The notes beneath the pieces were generated by a model. That model was not told the DNA's origin. It worked only from the letters and a program-made list of their open reading frames with translations, and ran no database searches. From positions 1 to 43,120 of the forward strand of contig NZ_JABBYC010000041.1 of NCBI RefSeq assembly GCF_016742955.1: 43,120 nt of DNA, in the 5' to 3' direction. This DNA is from Myceligenerans indicum (GTDB taxonomy: Bacteria > Actinomycetota > Actinomycetes > Actinomycetales > Cellulomonadaceae). Shown here piece by piece: positions 24,127 through 31,878 of this stretch; position 1 is the first letter of the stretch, and each line of letters starts with the position of its first letter. The position numbers were made by a program, and so were the translations under genes.

Positions 24127-25967
24127 CGGGCGGCTCCGTGGTCGGCGTCGGTCGGAGAGGTGTCGGTCGGAGAGGTGTCGGGGACGGGTCGGGACTCGAC
24201 GTCGACCACCTGGTCGGCGATCGCCAGCAGGGAGGCGCGGTGCGCGACGACGAGCACCGTGCGGCCCTCGTCACGCCACGTGAGCACCGCATCCAGGATC
24301 TGCTCCTCCGAGCGCCAGTCCAGGTGCGCGGTCGGCTCGTCCAGGATCACGAGCGGACGGGCGGTGCTGTCGTCCAGCAGGGCGGAGGTGAGCGCGACCC
24401 GCTGTCGCTGTCCCACGCTCAGGCCGGTTCCGCCGAGCCCGATCCGCGTGTCCCACCCGTTCGGCAGCACCCGCAGCACGCCGTCGAGCCCGGTCTTGCG
24501 GGCTGCCTTCGCGACCCGCACGGTGCGTGACGGCGGGACGGGGGTGTCTGCCGCCCCCCGTGACCCGCCGGTCGGTGCGTGGAGGATGTCCCGGAGCGTT
24601 CCCGGAGGTATCGCGGGCCGCTGAGGGACCCAGGTGACCTGCTGCCACCAGGATTCCAGGCCGGCCTCGCCCAGGGGCACGGTCACCGTCCCCGTGGGGG
24701 CGTCCCCCGATCCGCGTGCGTGCCCGGGATCCTCGGCTGCCGAGAGCTCCAGGAGTACCTGTCCGGAGTCGGGCTCGACCAGGCCGAGCGCGACCAGGAC
24801 GGCCGTCGACTTCCCGGAGCCGCTCGGCCCGCGGAGCGCCACCACACGACCGTCGCCGGGGCGTCCGGTGCCCAGCGGGATGCGTGCGGTCAGCCCGGCG
24901 GGAGCGGTCACGGCGCGGTCGCCCGCACGGACGCTCACATCGGTGAACACGAGCGCGGAGGCGGTTCGGCCCGACAGCTCTCCGGAACCGGGTCCGGGCG
25001 CGCGGGTCCCGCCGTCCGCCCACGTGAGAAGATCCAGCGCCTGTCCGGCGGCCGCCACGCCGTCGACCGATGCGTGGAACTCGGCGCCCACACGGCGCAG
25101 GGGAAGATAGACCTCAGGCGCCAGTACCAGGACCGCGATCGCCGGCTGCAGGTCCATCTGACCCTCGACGAGGCGCAGCCCGACGCCGACGGCGACGATC
25201 GCGACGGACAGCGTGGTCAGCAGCTCCAGCACCATGGACGACAGGAACGCCACGCGCAGGGTCCCCATCGTCGCTGCCCGCGAGGCGTCACCGAGCGCGC
25301 GGACCCGGGCGGCGGGCCCGGCCGCCCGCCCGTACGCACGCAGCGTGGGCAGCCCCGCCACGAGATCGAGCACCTGGTCACCGAGCCGCGCGACCGTCGC
25401 CAGCCGCCGCTGCGAGGCGCCTGCGGTGAGGCGCCCCACGAGCACCATGAACAGCGGCACGAGCGGCAGCGTCGCCGCCACGACGGCCGCCGAGACCCAG
25501 TCCAGCCAGAGCACCACGAGCACGAGCGCCGGGGTGAGCAGGGCGGTCAGGACCAGCTGCGGCACGTAGCGGACCAGGTAGGGCTCGAGGTCGTCGAGTC
25601 CACGGGTGACCAGGGTGGTCACCCCGGTGCCGTCCGGTCTTCCGCCCGCGCCACGGGGCGGGCGCGTCGCGACCGCGGCGACCACCTGCTCCCGCAGGTC
25701 GGCGATCGTGCGCGACGCGGCCCGCACCGCGTATCGCTCCTGGGCCCAGGCGACCACGGCGCGGCCCGCGACGGCGATGCCGAGGCCGACGAACAGCGCG
25801 GCCGGAGGGCTCGTGCCCGGCTCCTGGATCACGGGGGCCAGCAGCGCCGCGATCAACAGTGCCTGCGCGACGACGAGCCCGGCCGAGGCGAGCCCCAGCC
25901 CGACGGTCAGGAGGAGGTAGGAACGGGCCGGCCGAATGTGCCGGAGCCGTGGATCGAGGGGACGCAC
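24123..25967 (-). CDS. cydD: Heterodimeric ABC exporter subunit CydD
   Basis: A 614-aa partner of CydC. Six hydrophobic helices in the first 300 residues (SYLLLTVGLGLASAGLVVAQ onwards) are followed by the ATPase with Walker A GPSGSGKS (380-387), the Q-loop region VTWVPQRPAI, signature LSVGQRQRVAL, Walker B LVILDEPTAHLD and VVAHR. The C-terminal tail repeats DTSPT. The GTG at 25965-25967 is chosen because the protein then begins VRPLDPRLRHIRPARSYL as in relatives; no clear Shine-Dalgarno is seen. In most actinobacteria cydD follows cydB directly; here 2.9 kb with three opposite-strand genes intervene. Confidence 0.92.
   Translation of the reverse strand: MRPLDPRLRHIRPARSYLLLTVGLGLASAGLVVAQALLIAALLAPVIQEPGTSPPAALFVGLGIAVAGRAVVAWAQERYAVRAASRTIADLREQVVAAVATRPPRGAGGRPDGTGVTTLVTRGLDDLEPYLVRYVPQLVLTALLTPALVLVVLWLDWVSAAVVAATLPLVPLFMVLVGRLTAGASQRRLATVARLGDQVLDLVAGLPTLRAYGRAAGPAARVRALGDASRAATMGTLRVAFLSSMVLELLTTLSVAIVAVGVGLRLVEGQMDLQPAIAVLVLAPEVYLPLRRVGAEFHASVDGVAAAGQALDLLTWADGGTRAPGPGSGELSGRTASALVFTDVSVRAGDRAVTAPAGLTARIPLGTGRPGDGRVVALRGPSGSGKSTAVLVALGLVEPDSGQVLLELSAAEDPGHARGSGDAPTGTVTVPLGEAGLESWWQQVTWVPQRPAIPPGTLRDILHAPTGGSRGAADTPVPPSRTVRVAKAARKTGLDGVLRVLPNGWDTRIGLGGTGLSVGQRQRVALTSALLDDSTARPLVILDEPTAHLDWRSEEQILDAVLTWRDEGRTVLVVAHRASLLAIADQVVDVESRPVPDTSPTDTSPTDADHGAAR
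24147..24181. repeat. 15-bp tandem repeat at the 3' end of cydD
   Basis: GTCGGTCGGAGAGGT occurs twice (24147-24161 and 24162-24176) plus a 5-nt partial copy. On the minus strand it encodes the repeated DTSPT near the CydD C-terminus. Confidence 0.9.
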
Positions 25968-26303
25968 GGGTCCATCTTTGCGCGTCGAGGCCCCGGACGG
26001 GATACCCCATCCCTCGCAAATCACACCGGGTTCCTGGCCTGCCGCCCGGAGGCCCTCCCGTGACCGCCCCCGCGCCGCCGCTGCCCGCGCCATCGCTGCC
26101 CGGCAGTGTGTGGTCGGGGGTTTGGCGTGTGGTCGGTCAAGTGATCGACCGACCACACGCCGAGGCCCCGACCACACAGGCCTATCTTTTGCCGAATTCA
26201 CCCCCTCCTGTGCACACTTTCATTGCAGGTAGCGAGATATCGACACCGAACCACCCCAGACACGTCGTTCCCGCACGTAGTGAACTCGACGACGGAGTGA
26301 CAG
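25968..26303. other. Divergent intergenic region between cydD and the exported-protein block
   Basis: This 336-bp gap holds the nested dyad (26107-26178). The stretch 26180-26303 is less GC-rich than its surroundings, with short AT-rich tracts such as CTATCTTTTGCC and GAGATATCG, but I find no convincing -35/-10 pair for either direction. Confidence 0.5.
26107..26178. repeat. 72-nt nested dyad with four copies of GTGTGGTCGG
   Basis: Outer 13-nt arms (26107-26119 and 26166-26178) and inner 15-nt arms (26124-26138 and 26147-26161) are each perfectly complementary, separated by 4-nt internal loops and an 8-nt apical loop. The decamer GTGTGGTCGG occurs at 26108-26117 and 26127-26136 and inverted at 26149-26158 and 26168-26177. 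It may be an operator array, a bidirectional hairpin or an extragenic palindrome. Confidence 0.95.
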
Positions 26304-27227
26304 ATGACGGTTCTCAGGAAAGCTCTCATGCCTCTCGGGGCGTCCCCGGCCGGTGCGGCCCATGAGCCGCCTTCACGGCGGCGCGCCCCTCGTGTTGTGG
26401 CCGGCCTCCTCGTCCTGCTGCTGCTCGCCGGAGTGATCGGCACGCTCACGGCCACCCGGCCGGGCGCCGTCGCGGGTTCCGGCCGGGCGGCGCCCGCCGA
26501 GGGACCACCTGCCGGCCAGTTGTCCGGGCGCTCCTCGGAGGGCCTCGCCACCTCGGTGCTCGCGCGGTCCTTCGTGACGGGGGTCGACACGTCCGCCCGC
26601 ACGGTGACCGTCGACATGTCGCGTGAACCGGATGCCGTCTACGCCTGGATGGACGAGGTGAGCAAGGATCTCGACGGCTGGACCATCGAGGTCGCCGGCC
26701 TGGACGCTCCGGACGGCAAGGCGCGGGCCGCCCTCGACGCGGCAGCCTCGGACGCCGAGGGCGATCGGCCCGTCGCGCCGCAGTCGTGCCCGGACGTGCC
26801 CACGGGAGCCCGGACCGACGGCCGTACCACCGTGCCCTATCTCGGCTGTGACCCGGCCACCGGGCACGAGCCGGCCGCCGCGTCCGTCCGGGGAGGCCTG
26901 CGGCACTCGCTCGGTGCCGCCGTCGACACGGTCCTCGCCGAGATGATCCCGGGCGCCGACATGGCGCCGGCCAGGACGTCGGTGGCCCGCGGCCGGGCCG
27001 TCGTCGATCTTCCGGCAGGCTTCCCCGAGGCGGCGGCGCGCGCTCCCGTGCCGGCCTACGAGATCGACCGTGCCCTGATCTTCACCGCCTACAGCAACGG
27101 CGCCCTGGACTCGGTCCGCTTCCGGGTGGCCGGTGACTGCCTGGCCTACGCGACCGCCGTCGACGGTGACATGTGCACCACGGTGCCGCTTCCCGTCGCG
27201 CTCGACCCCGACGACGCCGAGGAGTGA
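26304..27227 (+). CDS. Exported/membrane-anchored protein of unknown function
   Basis: A 307-aa protein with one hydrophobic segment (about 31-50) after an Arg-rich N-terminus, so a type II anchor or uncleaved signal. The rest is predicted outside the membrane and has two cysteine pairs (QSCPDV...LGCDP and GDCLAY...DMCTT). The segment SLGAAVDTVLAEMIPGAD...VARGRAVVDLPAGF is reminiscent of a GerMN domain, a weak resemblance from memory. ATG with GGAG nine nt upstream. It is first of three closely packed plus-strand genes, two nt before an amidase, so a cell-envelope role is likely. Confidence 0.75.
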   Translation: MTVLRKALMPLGASPAGAAHEPPSRRRAPRVVAGLLVLLLLAGVIGTLTATRPGAVAGSGRAAPAEGPPAGQLSGRSSEGLATSVLARSFVTGVDTSARTVTVDMSREPDAVYAWMDEVSKDLDGWTIEVAGLDAPDGKARAALDAAASDAEGDRPVAPQSCPDVPTGARTDGRTTVPYLGCDPATGHEPAAASVRGGLRHSLGAAVDTVLAEMIPGADMAPARTSVARGRAVVDLPAGFPEAAARAPVPAYEIDRALIFTAYSNGALDSVRFRVAGDCLAYATAVDGDMCTTVPLPVALDPDDAEE

Positions 27228-27229
27228 CC

Positions 27230-27931
27230 ATGACCGCTCGCATCAGGCCGTTCCTCGGCAGGGCCGGCGCTGCCCTGATCGTCACCGTCCTGGCCGCGGC
27301 CGCCGGTGCTCCACCCGCCTCCGCGGACACCGACTACAACCCGGGGAACTGGAACGGCAAGCGCATCTACCTGTCCCAGGCCTGCCACGACGGGAACGAC
27401 GGCGTACCCGGCGGTTCCTGCATCACGAACCACGGATGCCGTGACTACTCGGAGAACGCGCAGTCGTACGCGACCGCCCTGCACGCGATCAACGGCGTCA
27501 GGGACAACAGGATGAACCTGCTGGAGCGCGGCTACCGCGTGCGCCGGGGCACGGGCACGCTCAACCAGAACGTGAACAGCTCCAACAACTACGGGGCCGA
27601 CCTGCACATCCCGATCCACTCCAACGCCCGCACCGAGAAGTGCGGGGACACCACCAGGAGCAAGCACGGGACGCTCATGATGTACGTCTCCAAGGCGGGC
27701 CGACGCTGCTCGGACTCGTTCGTCCGCTGGTTCGGCCCCGGGAGCCCGGGCACCAACGACGTGCGTGCCTACCGGTCCAACCTGGGAGAGCTGAACAACA
27801 CGACCGCGGTGGCGTGCTACCTGGAGATGGACTTCCACACCTGGCGCAAGGGCAGGAACTGGCTGATCGGTGAGCAGAACTACTCCTGGCGGGTGGGTCG
27901 GTCCATCGACGAGTACCTCGGATACCCGTGA
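27230..27931 (+). CDS. Secreted N-acetylmuramoyl-L-alanine amidase (Amidase_3)
   Basis: A 233-aa exported enzyme predicted to cut the bond between muramic acid and the stem peptide. A signal peptide ends PPASA-D (about residue 32). The zinc site of Amidase_3 proteins is recognisable though divergent: H53 in ACHDGNDG (usually DPGHGG), E75 in YSENAQ, H130 in HIPIHSNA (usually SxHxNA), and catalytic E199 in CYLEMDF. Six or more cysteines suggest disulfides. GAGGAG precedes the ATG. The stop overlaps the next GTG by 4 nt, so it is coupled to the neocarzinostatin-fold lipoprotein. Confidence 0.85.
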   Translation: MTARIRPFLGRAGAALIVTVLAAAAGAPPASADTDYNPGNWNGKRIYLSQACHDGNDGVPGGSCITNHGCRDYSENAQSYATALHAINGVRDNRMNLLERGYRVRRGTGTLNQNVNSSNNYGADLHIPIHSNARTEKCGDTTRSKHGTLMMYVSKAGRRCSDSFVRWFGPGSPGTNDVRAYRSNLGELNNTTAVACYLEMDFHTWRKGRNWLIGEQNYSWRVGRSIDEYLGYP

Positions 27932-28818
27932 GGGTCGCCCGGAGACTCACCACCTCGCTCGTGGCCGCGGCGGCCGTCCTCGCGCTCGCGGGCTGCGATC
28001 CGGCGGAGGGCTCCGGGGACCCGTCCTCGTCCCCTGGAACAAGCGGGACACCGACGAGCACGGCGCCGACCGGCACCGCGCCGACGAACGCGGGGCCCAC
28101 GGCGCAGGGCGGTGCCGGGCTCCAGGTGCTGGAGGCCGGGGGAGGCCTCCGGGTGACGGCCCAGGGGCTGCCCGCCGGCGAGCTGGTCGAGGTGCTTCCG
28201 TGCTCGGCCGGGCTCGTGCGCGCGGGTGGGAGTGACGCCGACGCGATGTGCTCGTTCAACTCGGACGCCGGCGTCGCCGTGCGGACATCGGCCGACGGCA
28301 CCCTGGACACCACCGTCGACCCCGAGCCGTACCTGAAGATCAACGGGCACGAGGTGCTGTGCGACACCGGCTGCGTGCTGGGGGTCGTCACCGGCGGTCG
28401 GACGGTCCGGGCGGTCGCCCCGTACGAGCTGCCCGACGGCGTCGTGCTGCCCGATGCGCCCCGGCTGGCCATCGAGTCGTGGACCTACGACGTCGCGGGG
28501 AACACGGGCAGCGCCGTCGTCCGCGGCAGCGGCTTCGAGCCAGGGGCCGACGTCGACCTGTCGCAGTGCCCCGCCGCCGCGGACGGTTCGGGGGTCGACG
28601 GCGCGGACTGCCTCTACGAGTACGGCACGGCGGCCGTCGCCGGCGACGACGGCACCTTCCGCGTGGACGTGGCCGCGTACCCGCTCTTCCAGAGGTCCGA
28701 CGGCGAGCGTGCCGACGAGTACGTCGACTGCGTTCAGCAGCCTGCCGACTGCGCGATCGGCGCGCCCTGGGTGGTGGGTGAGCGCATCGCGGCGGTCACC
28801 TTCGACACGGCCCCGTGA
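27928..28818 (+). CDS. Lipoprotein with two neocarzinostatin-fold domains
   Basis: A 296-aa lipoprotein: lipobox LALAGC gives C23, followed by a Ser/Thr/Pro/Gly linker to about residue 62. Two tandem domains (about 63-165 and 180-293) follow the neocarzinostatin/macromomycin pattern: VTAQGLPAGELVEVLPC and VRGSGFEPGADVDLSQC, then a Gly-x-Phe/Leu core strand and a second cysteine pair. Cysteines C92/C108, C145/C149 and C214/C228, C268/C275 match the two disulfides of the family. In Streptomyces this fold carries enediyne chromophores, but no enediyne genes are here, so a wall-associated binding role is more likely. Confidence 0.82.
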   Translation: MRVARRLTTSLVAAAAVLALAGCDPAEGSGDPSSSPGTSGTPTSTAPTGTAPTNAGPTAQGGAGLQVLEAGGGLRVTAQGLPAGELVEVLPCSAGLVRAGGSDADAMCSFNSDAGVAVRTSADGTLDTTVDPEPYLKINGHEVLCDTGCVLGVVTGGRTVRAVAPYELPDGVVLPDAPRLAIESWTYDVAGNTGSAVVRGSGFEPGADVDLSQCPAAADGSGVDGADCLYEYGTAAVAGDDGTFRVDVAAYPLFQRSDGERADEYVDCVQQPADCAIGAPWVVGERIAAVTFDTAP

Positions 28819-28842
28819 TCATGCGGCCGCCGGTGATCCTTC

Positions 28843-28881
28843 CTACGGCTCCCTCGGGCGGGACGCGCGAGGGAGCCGTAG
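28843..28881. terminator. Bidirectional terminator between the exported-protein block and cydB
   Basis: Perfect 14-bp arms (28843-28856 and 28868-28881) around an 11-nt loop, placed between two convergent stop codons. Confidence 0.8.
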
Positions 28882-28890
28882 GGCACCGCG

Positions 28891-29955
<1,065 letters not shown>

Positions 29956-29966
29956 GTGTCGGTTCC

Positions 29967-31466
29967 TCAGTAGGCGAAGGAGAGCGGGCGGTCGGTGTCG
30001 TCGCCGGTCCGTGCCTCCGGCGACTCGTCGTGGACGACGTCGGGCACGCCCTCGATGGTGTACCGGTGCATGAGGCGGCCCCACACCACGGCGAGCACGC
30101 CGTACACGACCGTGAACACGATCATGGAGGCGAGCACCAGGTTCGGGCTGACGACCGTGGACACGCCGCGCTCGGTGAGCAGGCGGATCTGGTCGATGCC
30201 GGTCGGGTTCGGGGCCACCACCCACGGCTGCCGGCCGGTCTCGGTGAAGATCCAGCCGAACGAGGAGGCCAGGAACGGGGTGGGGATCGCCCAGATCCCG
30301 ATGCGGGCGAACCACTTGTTGTCGGTGACCCGTCCGCGCCGGGTGAGCCACAGGGCGAGCACGGCCAGGGCGGCCGAGCCGACGGCGAAGCCGATCATGA
30401 GCCGGAACGACCAGTAGGTCAGGGCGAGGTTCGGGGTGTAGACGACCGGGTTGCCGGCGGCGTCGGTGTCTCCGTAGCGCTCGGTGTACTCCGCCTGGAC
30501 GTCGTTCACCCCGGGCAGGAAGCTCTCCGGCCCGCTGAAGTGGCCGGTGCCGAGATAGCTGGCCAGGCCCGGTACCTCGAGGATGTGCCGGACCCCTTCG
30601 CAGGAGTTGGACAGGTCGCCGATGGTGAGGATGGAGAAGTTCGCCGATTCCGAGCCGTCGCACAGGGCCTCGGCCGAGGCCATCTTGCCGGGCTGCTGCT
30701 GGAACATGAGCTTGCCCTGGACATCGCCCGAGAGGGCGACGCCGACCCCGGCGATCAGCATCGTCACGGTGCCGAGAACGACGGCGGGCCGGTACACGTC
30801 GCGGGCGAGCGACACCTTGTGCTCCTCGCCGGTGCGTACGAGCCGGACCATCCACCACGCTGCGATGCCCGCCACGAACGTCCCGGCGGTGAGGAACGCG
30901 GCGGCGATGGTGTGCGGGAACGCGGCCCAGAGGGTGTTGTTCGCCAGGACCGCCCAGATGGACTCCATCTCGGCGCGCCCGCTCTCCGGGTTGAACCGTG
31001 TGCCCACGGGGTGCTGCATCCAGGAGTTGGCGGCCAGGATGAAGAACGCGGACAGGTTCACGGCGACGGCCACGGCCCAGATGCACGCCAGGTGCACCTT
31101 CTTGTTCAGGCGGTCCCAGCCGAAGATCCACAGTCCCAGGAACGTGGACTCGACGAAGAACGCGGCCAGGGCCTCCATCGCGAGCGGGGCGCCGAACACG
31201 TCACCGACGAACCGCGAGTACTCGCTCCAGTTCATGCCGAACTGGAACTCCTGCACGATGCCGGTGACGACGCCCATCGCGAAGTTGATCAGGAAGAGCT
31301 TTCCGAAGAACTTCGTCAGTCGCAGCCAGCGCTCGTTCCCGGTGCGGACCCAGGCTGTCTGCATGATCGCGACGAGCGGTGCGAGGCCGATCGTCAGCGG
31401 GACGAAGATGAAGTGATAGACCGTGGTGACAGCGAACTGCCATCGCGCCAGATCGAGTGCTTCCAC
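29967..31466 (-). CDS. cydA: Cytochrome bd oxidase subunit I
   Basis: A 499-aa membrane subunit carrying the hemes and the quinol site. H18 (YHFIFVPLTIG) is the expected axial ligand, and NSWMQHPVG, the GRQPWVV motif and ALTYWSFRLMIG are present. The Q-loop is of the short type usual in actinobacteria. The GTG at 31464-31466 has GCAGGAG about 5 nt upstream. A TAGGCT -10 box and a Rex-like operator lie just upstream, in keeping with induction at low oxygen or high NADH. Confidence 0.97.
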   Translation of the reverse strand: MEALDLARWQFAVTTVYHFIFVPLTIGLAPLVAIMQTAWVRTGNERWLRLTKFFGKLFLINFAMGVVTGIVQEFQFGMNWSEYSRFVGDVFGAPLAMEALAAFFVESTFLGLWIFGWDRLNKKVHLACIWAVAVAVNLSAFFILAANSWMQHPVGTRFNPESGRAEMESIWAVLANNTLWAAFPHTIAAAFLTAGTFVAGIAAWWMVRLVRTGEEHKVSLARDVYRPAVVLGTVTMLIAGVGVALSGDVQGKLMFQQQPGKMASAEALCDGSESANFSILTIGDLSNSCEGVRHILEVPGLASYLGTGHFSGPESFLPGVNDVQAEYTERYGDTDAAGNPVVYTPNLALTYWSFRLMIGFAVGSAALAVLALWLTRRGRVTDNKWFARIGIWAIPTPFLASSFGWIFTETGRQPWVVAPNPTGIDQIRLLTERGVSTVVSPNLVLASMIVFTVVYGVLAVVWGRLMHRYTIEGVPDVVHDESPEARTGDDTDRPLSFAY

Positions 31467-31493
31467 TGGGGCTCCTGCGGGTCGGATCGGTGC

Positions 31494-31511
31494 TTGTTCT
31501 TTTCTTCACAA
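31494..31511 (-). promoter_or_regulatory. Rex-like operator upstream of cydA
   Basis: On the minus strand the 18-mer TTGTGAAGAAAAGAACAA has one perfect half-site of the Rex consensus (TTGTGAA, 31505-31511) and a second half with three mismatches. The flanking CTTGT/ACAAG is symmetric. It lies directly downstream of the cydA -10 box, where a repressor would block transcription. No rex gene is in the window. Confidence 0.5.
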
Positions 31512-31513
31512 GC

Positions 31514-31519
31514 AGCCTA
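31514..31519 (-). promoter_or_regulatory. -10 box of cydA
   Basis: TAGGCT on the minus strand lies about 50 nt upstream of the cydA GTG and next to the Rex-like site. The -35 region is poor, suggesting activator help. Confidence 0.4.
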
Positions 31520-31548
31520 TGCCCGTCGGGAGTCGCCCTTGACGACGT

Positions 31549-31585
31549 GTTGCGTGACATCGGCCACTTGTCAGAGTGTCGCAAC
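31549..31585. promoter_or_regulatory. Imperfect dyad between the cydA and rne promoters
   Basis: GTTGCG-TGACA (31549-31559) faces TGTCA (31569-31573) and CGCAAC (31580-31585), an interrupted inverted repeat upstream of both divergent genes. It could be an operator for cydA or rne. Confidence 0.3.
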
Positions 31586-31623
31586 TTCCGGGCGCGTCGG
31601 CCCGGCCAAGGCCGAAGTCCCTG

Positions 31624-31632
31624 TGCGATAAT
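31624..31632 (+). promoter_or_regulatory. Extended -10 promoter of rne
   Basis: TGCGATAAT is an extended -10 element (TG one nt before GATAAT). It predicts a leader of about 240 nt before the rne GTG. No good -35 is seen, as is common with extended -10 promoters. Confidence 0.5.
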
Positions 31633-31639
31633 GGCTTTG

Positions 31640-31878
31640 CCCTTGCCGGACCACATCCTGGTGAGGGTTGCAGAGCCCGCAGGGCCGCGTCCGCCGCGGT
31701 GCCGCGACGGCGGAGATTGAAAGGGATCCGCGGTCGCAGGCGTCCGCGAAGATGAGGCACGTGGGGCCGCAACCGAGACTTCTGTCCGGCGCGGCGCTTC
31801 GAGGCGCCGTGTCACAGGACGACCGACCGCCTGGCGGTCCGCCGATGTGGGACGGACCCCAGCACAGGAGCAACCCCC
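31640..31878 (+). promoter_or_regulatory. Long structured 5' leader of rne
   Basis: The leader contains at least two neat hairpins, CGGCGC-TTCGAG-GCGCCG and GACCGCC-TG-GGCGGTC, shortly before the AGGAG ribosome site. RNase E mRNAs in E. coli and mycobacteria have long leaders, in E. coli used for autoregulation; a similar role here is inference. Confidence 0.4.

Noticed and set aside
27928..28818. An enediyne antibiotic apoprotein gene
   Set aside because: No enediyne polyketide synthase, tailoring or resistance genes nearby, and the protein is lipid-anchored with two domains.
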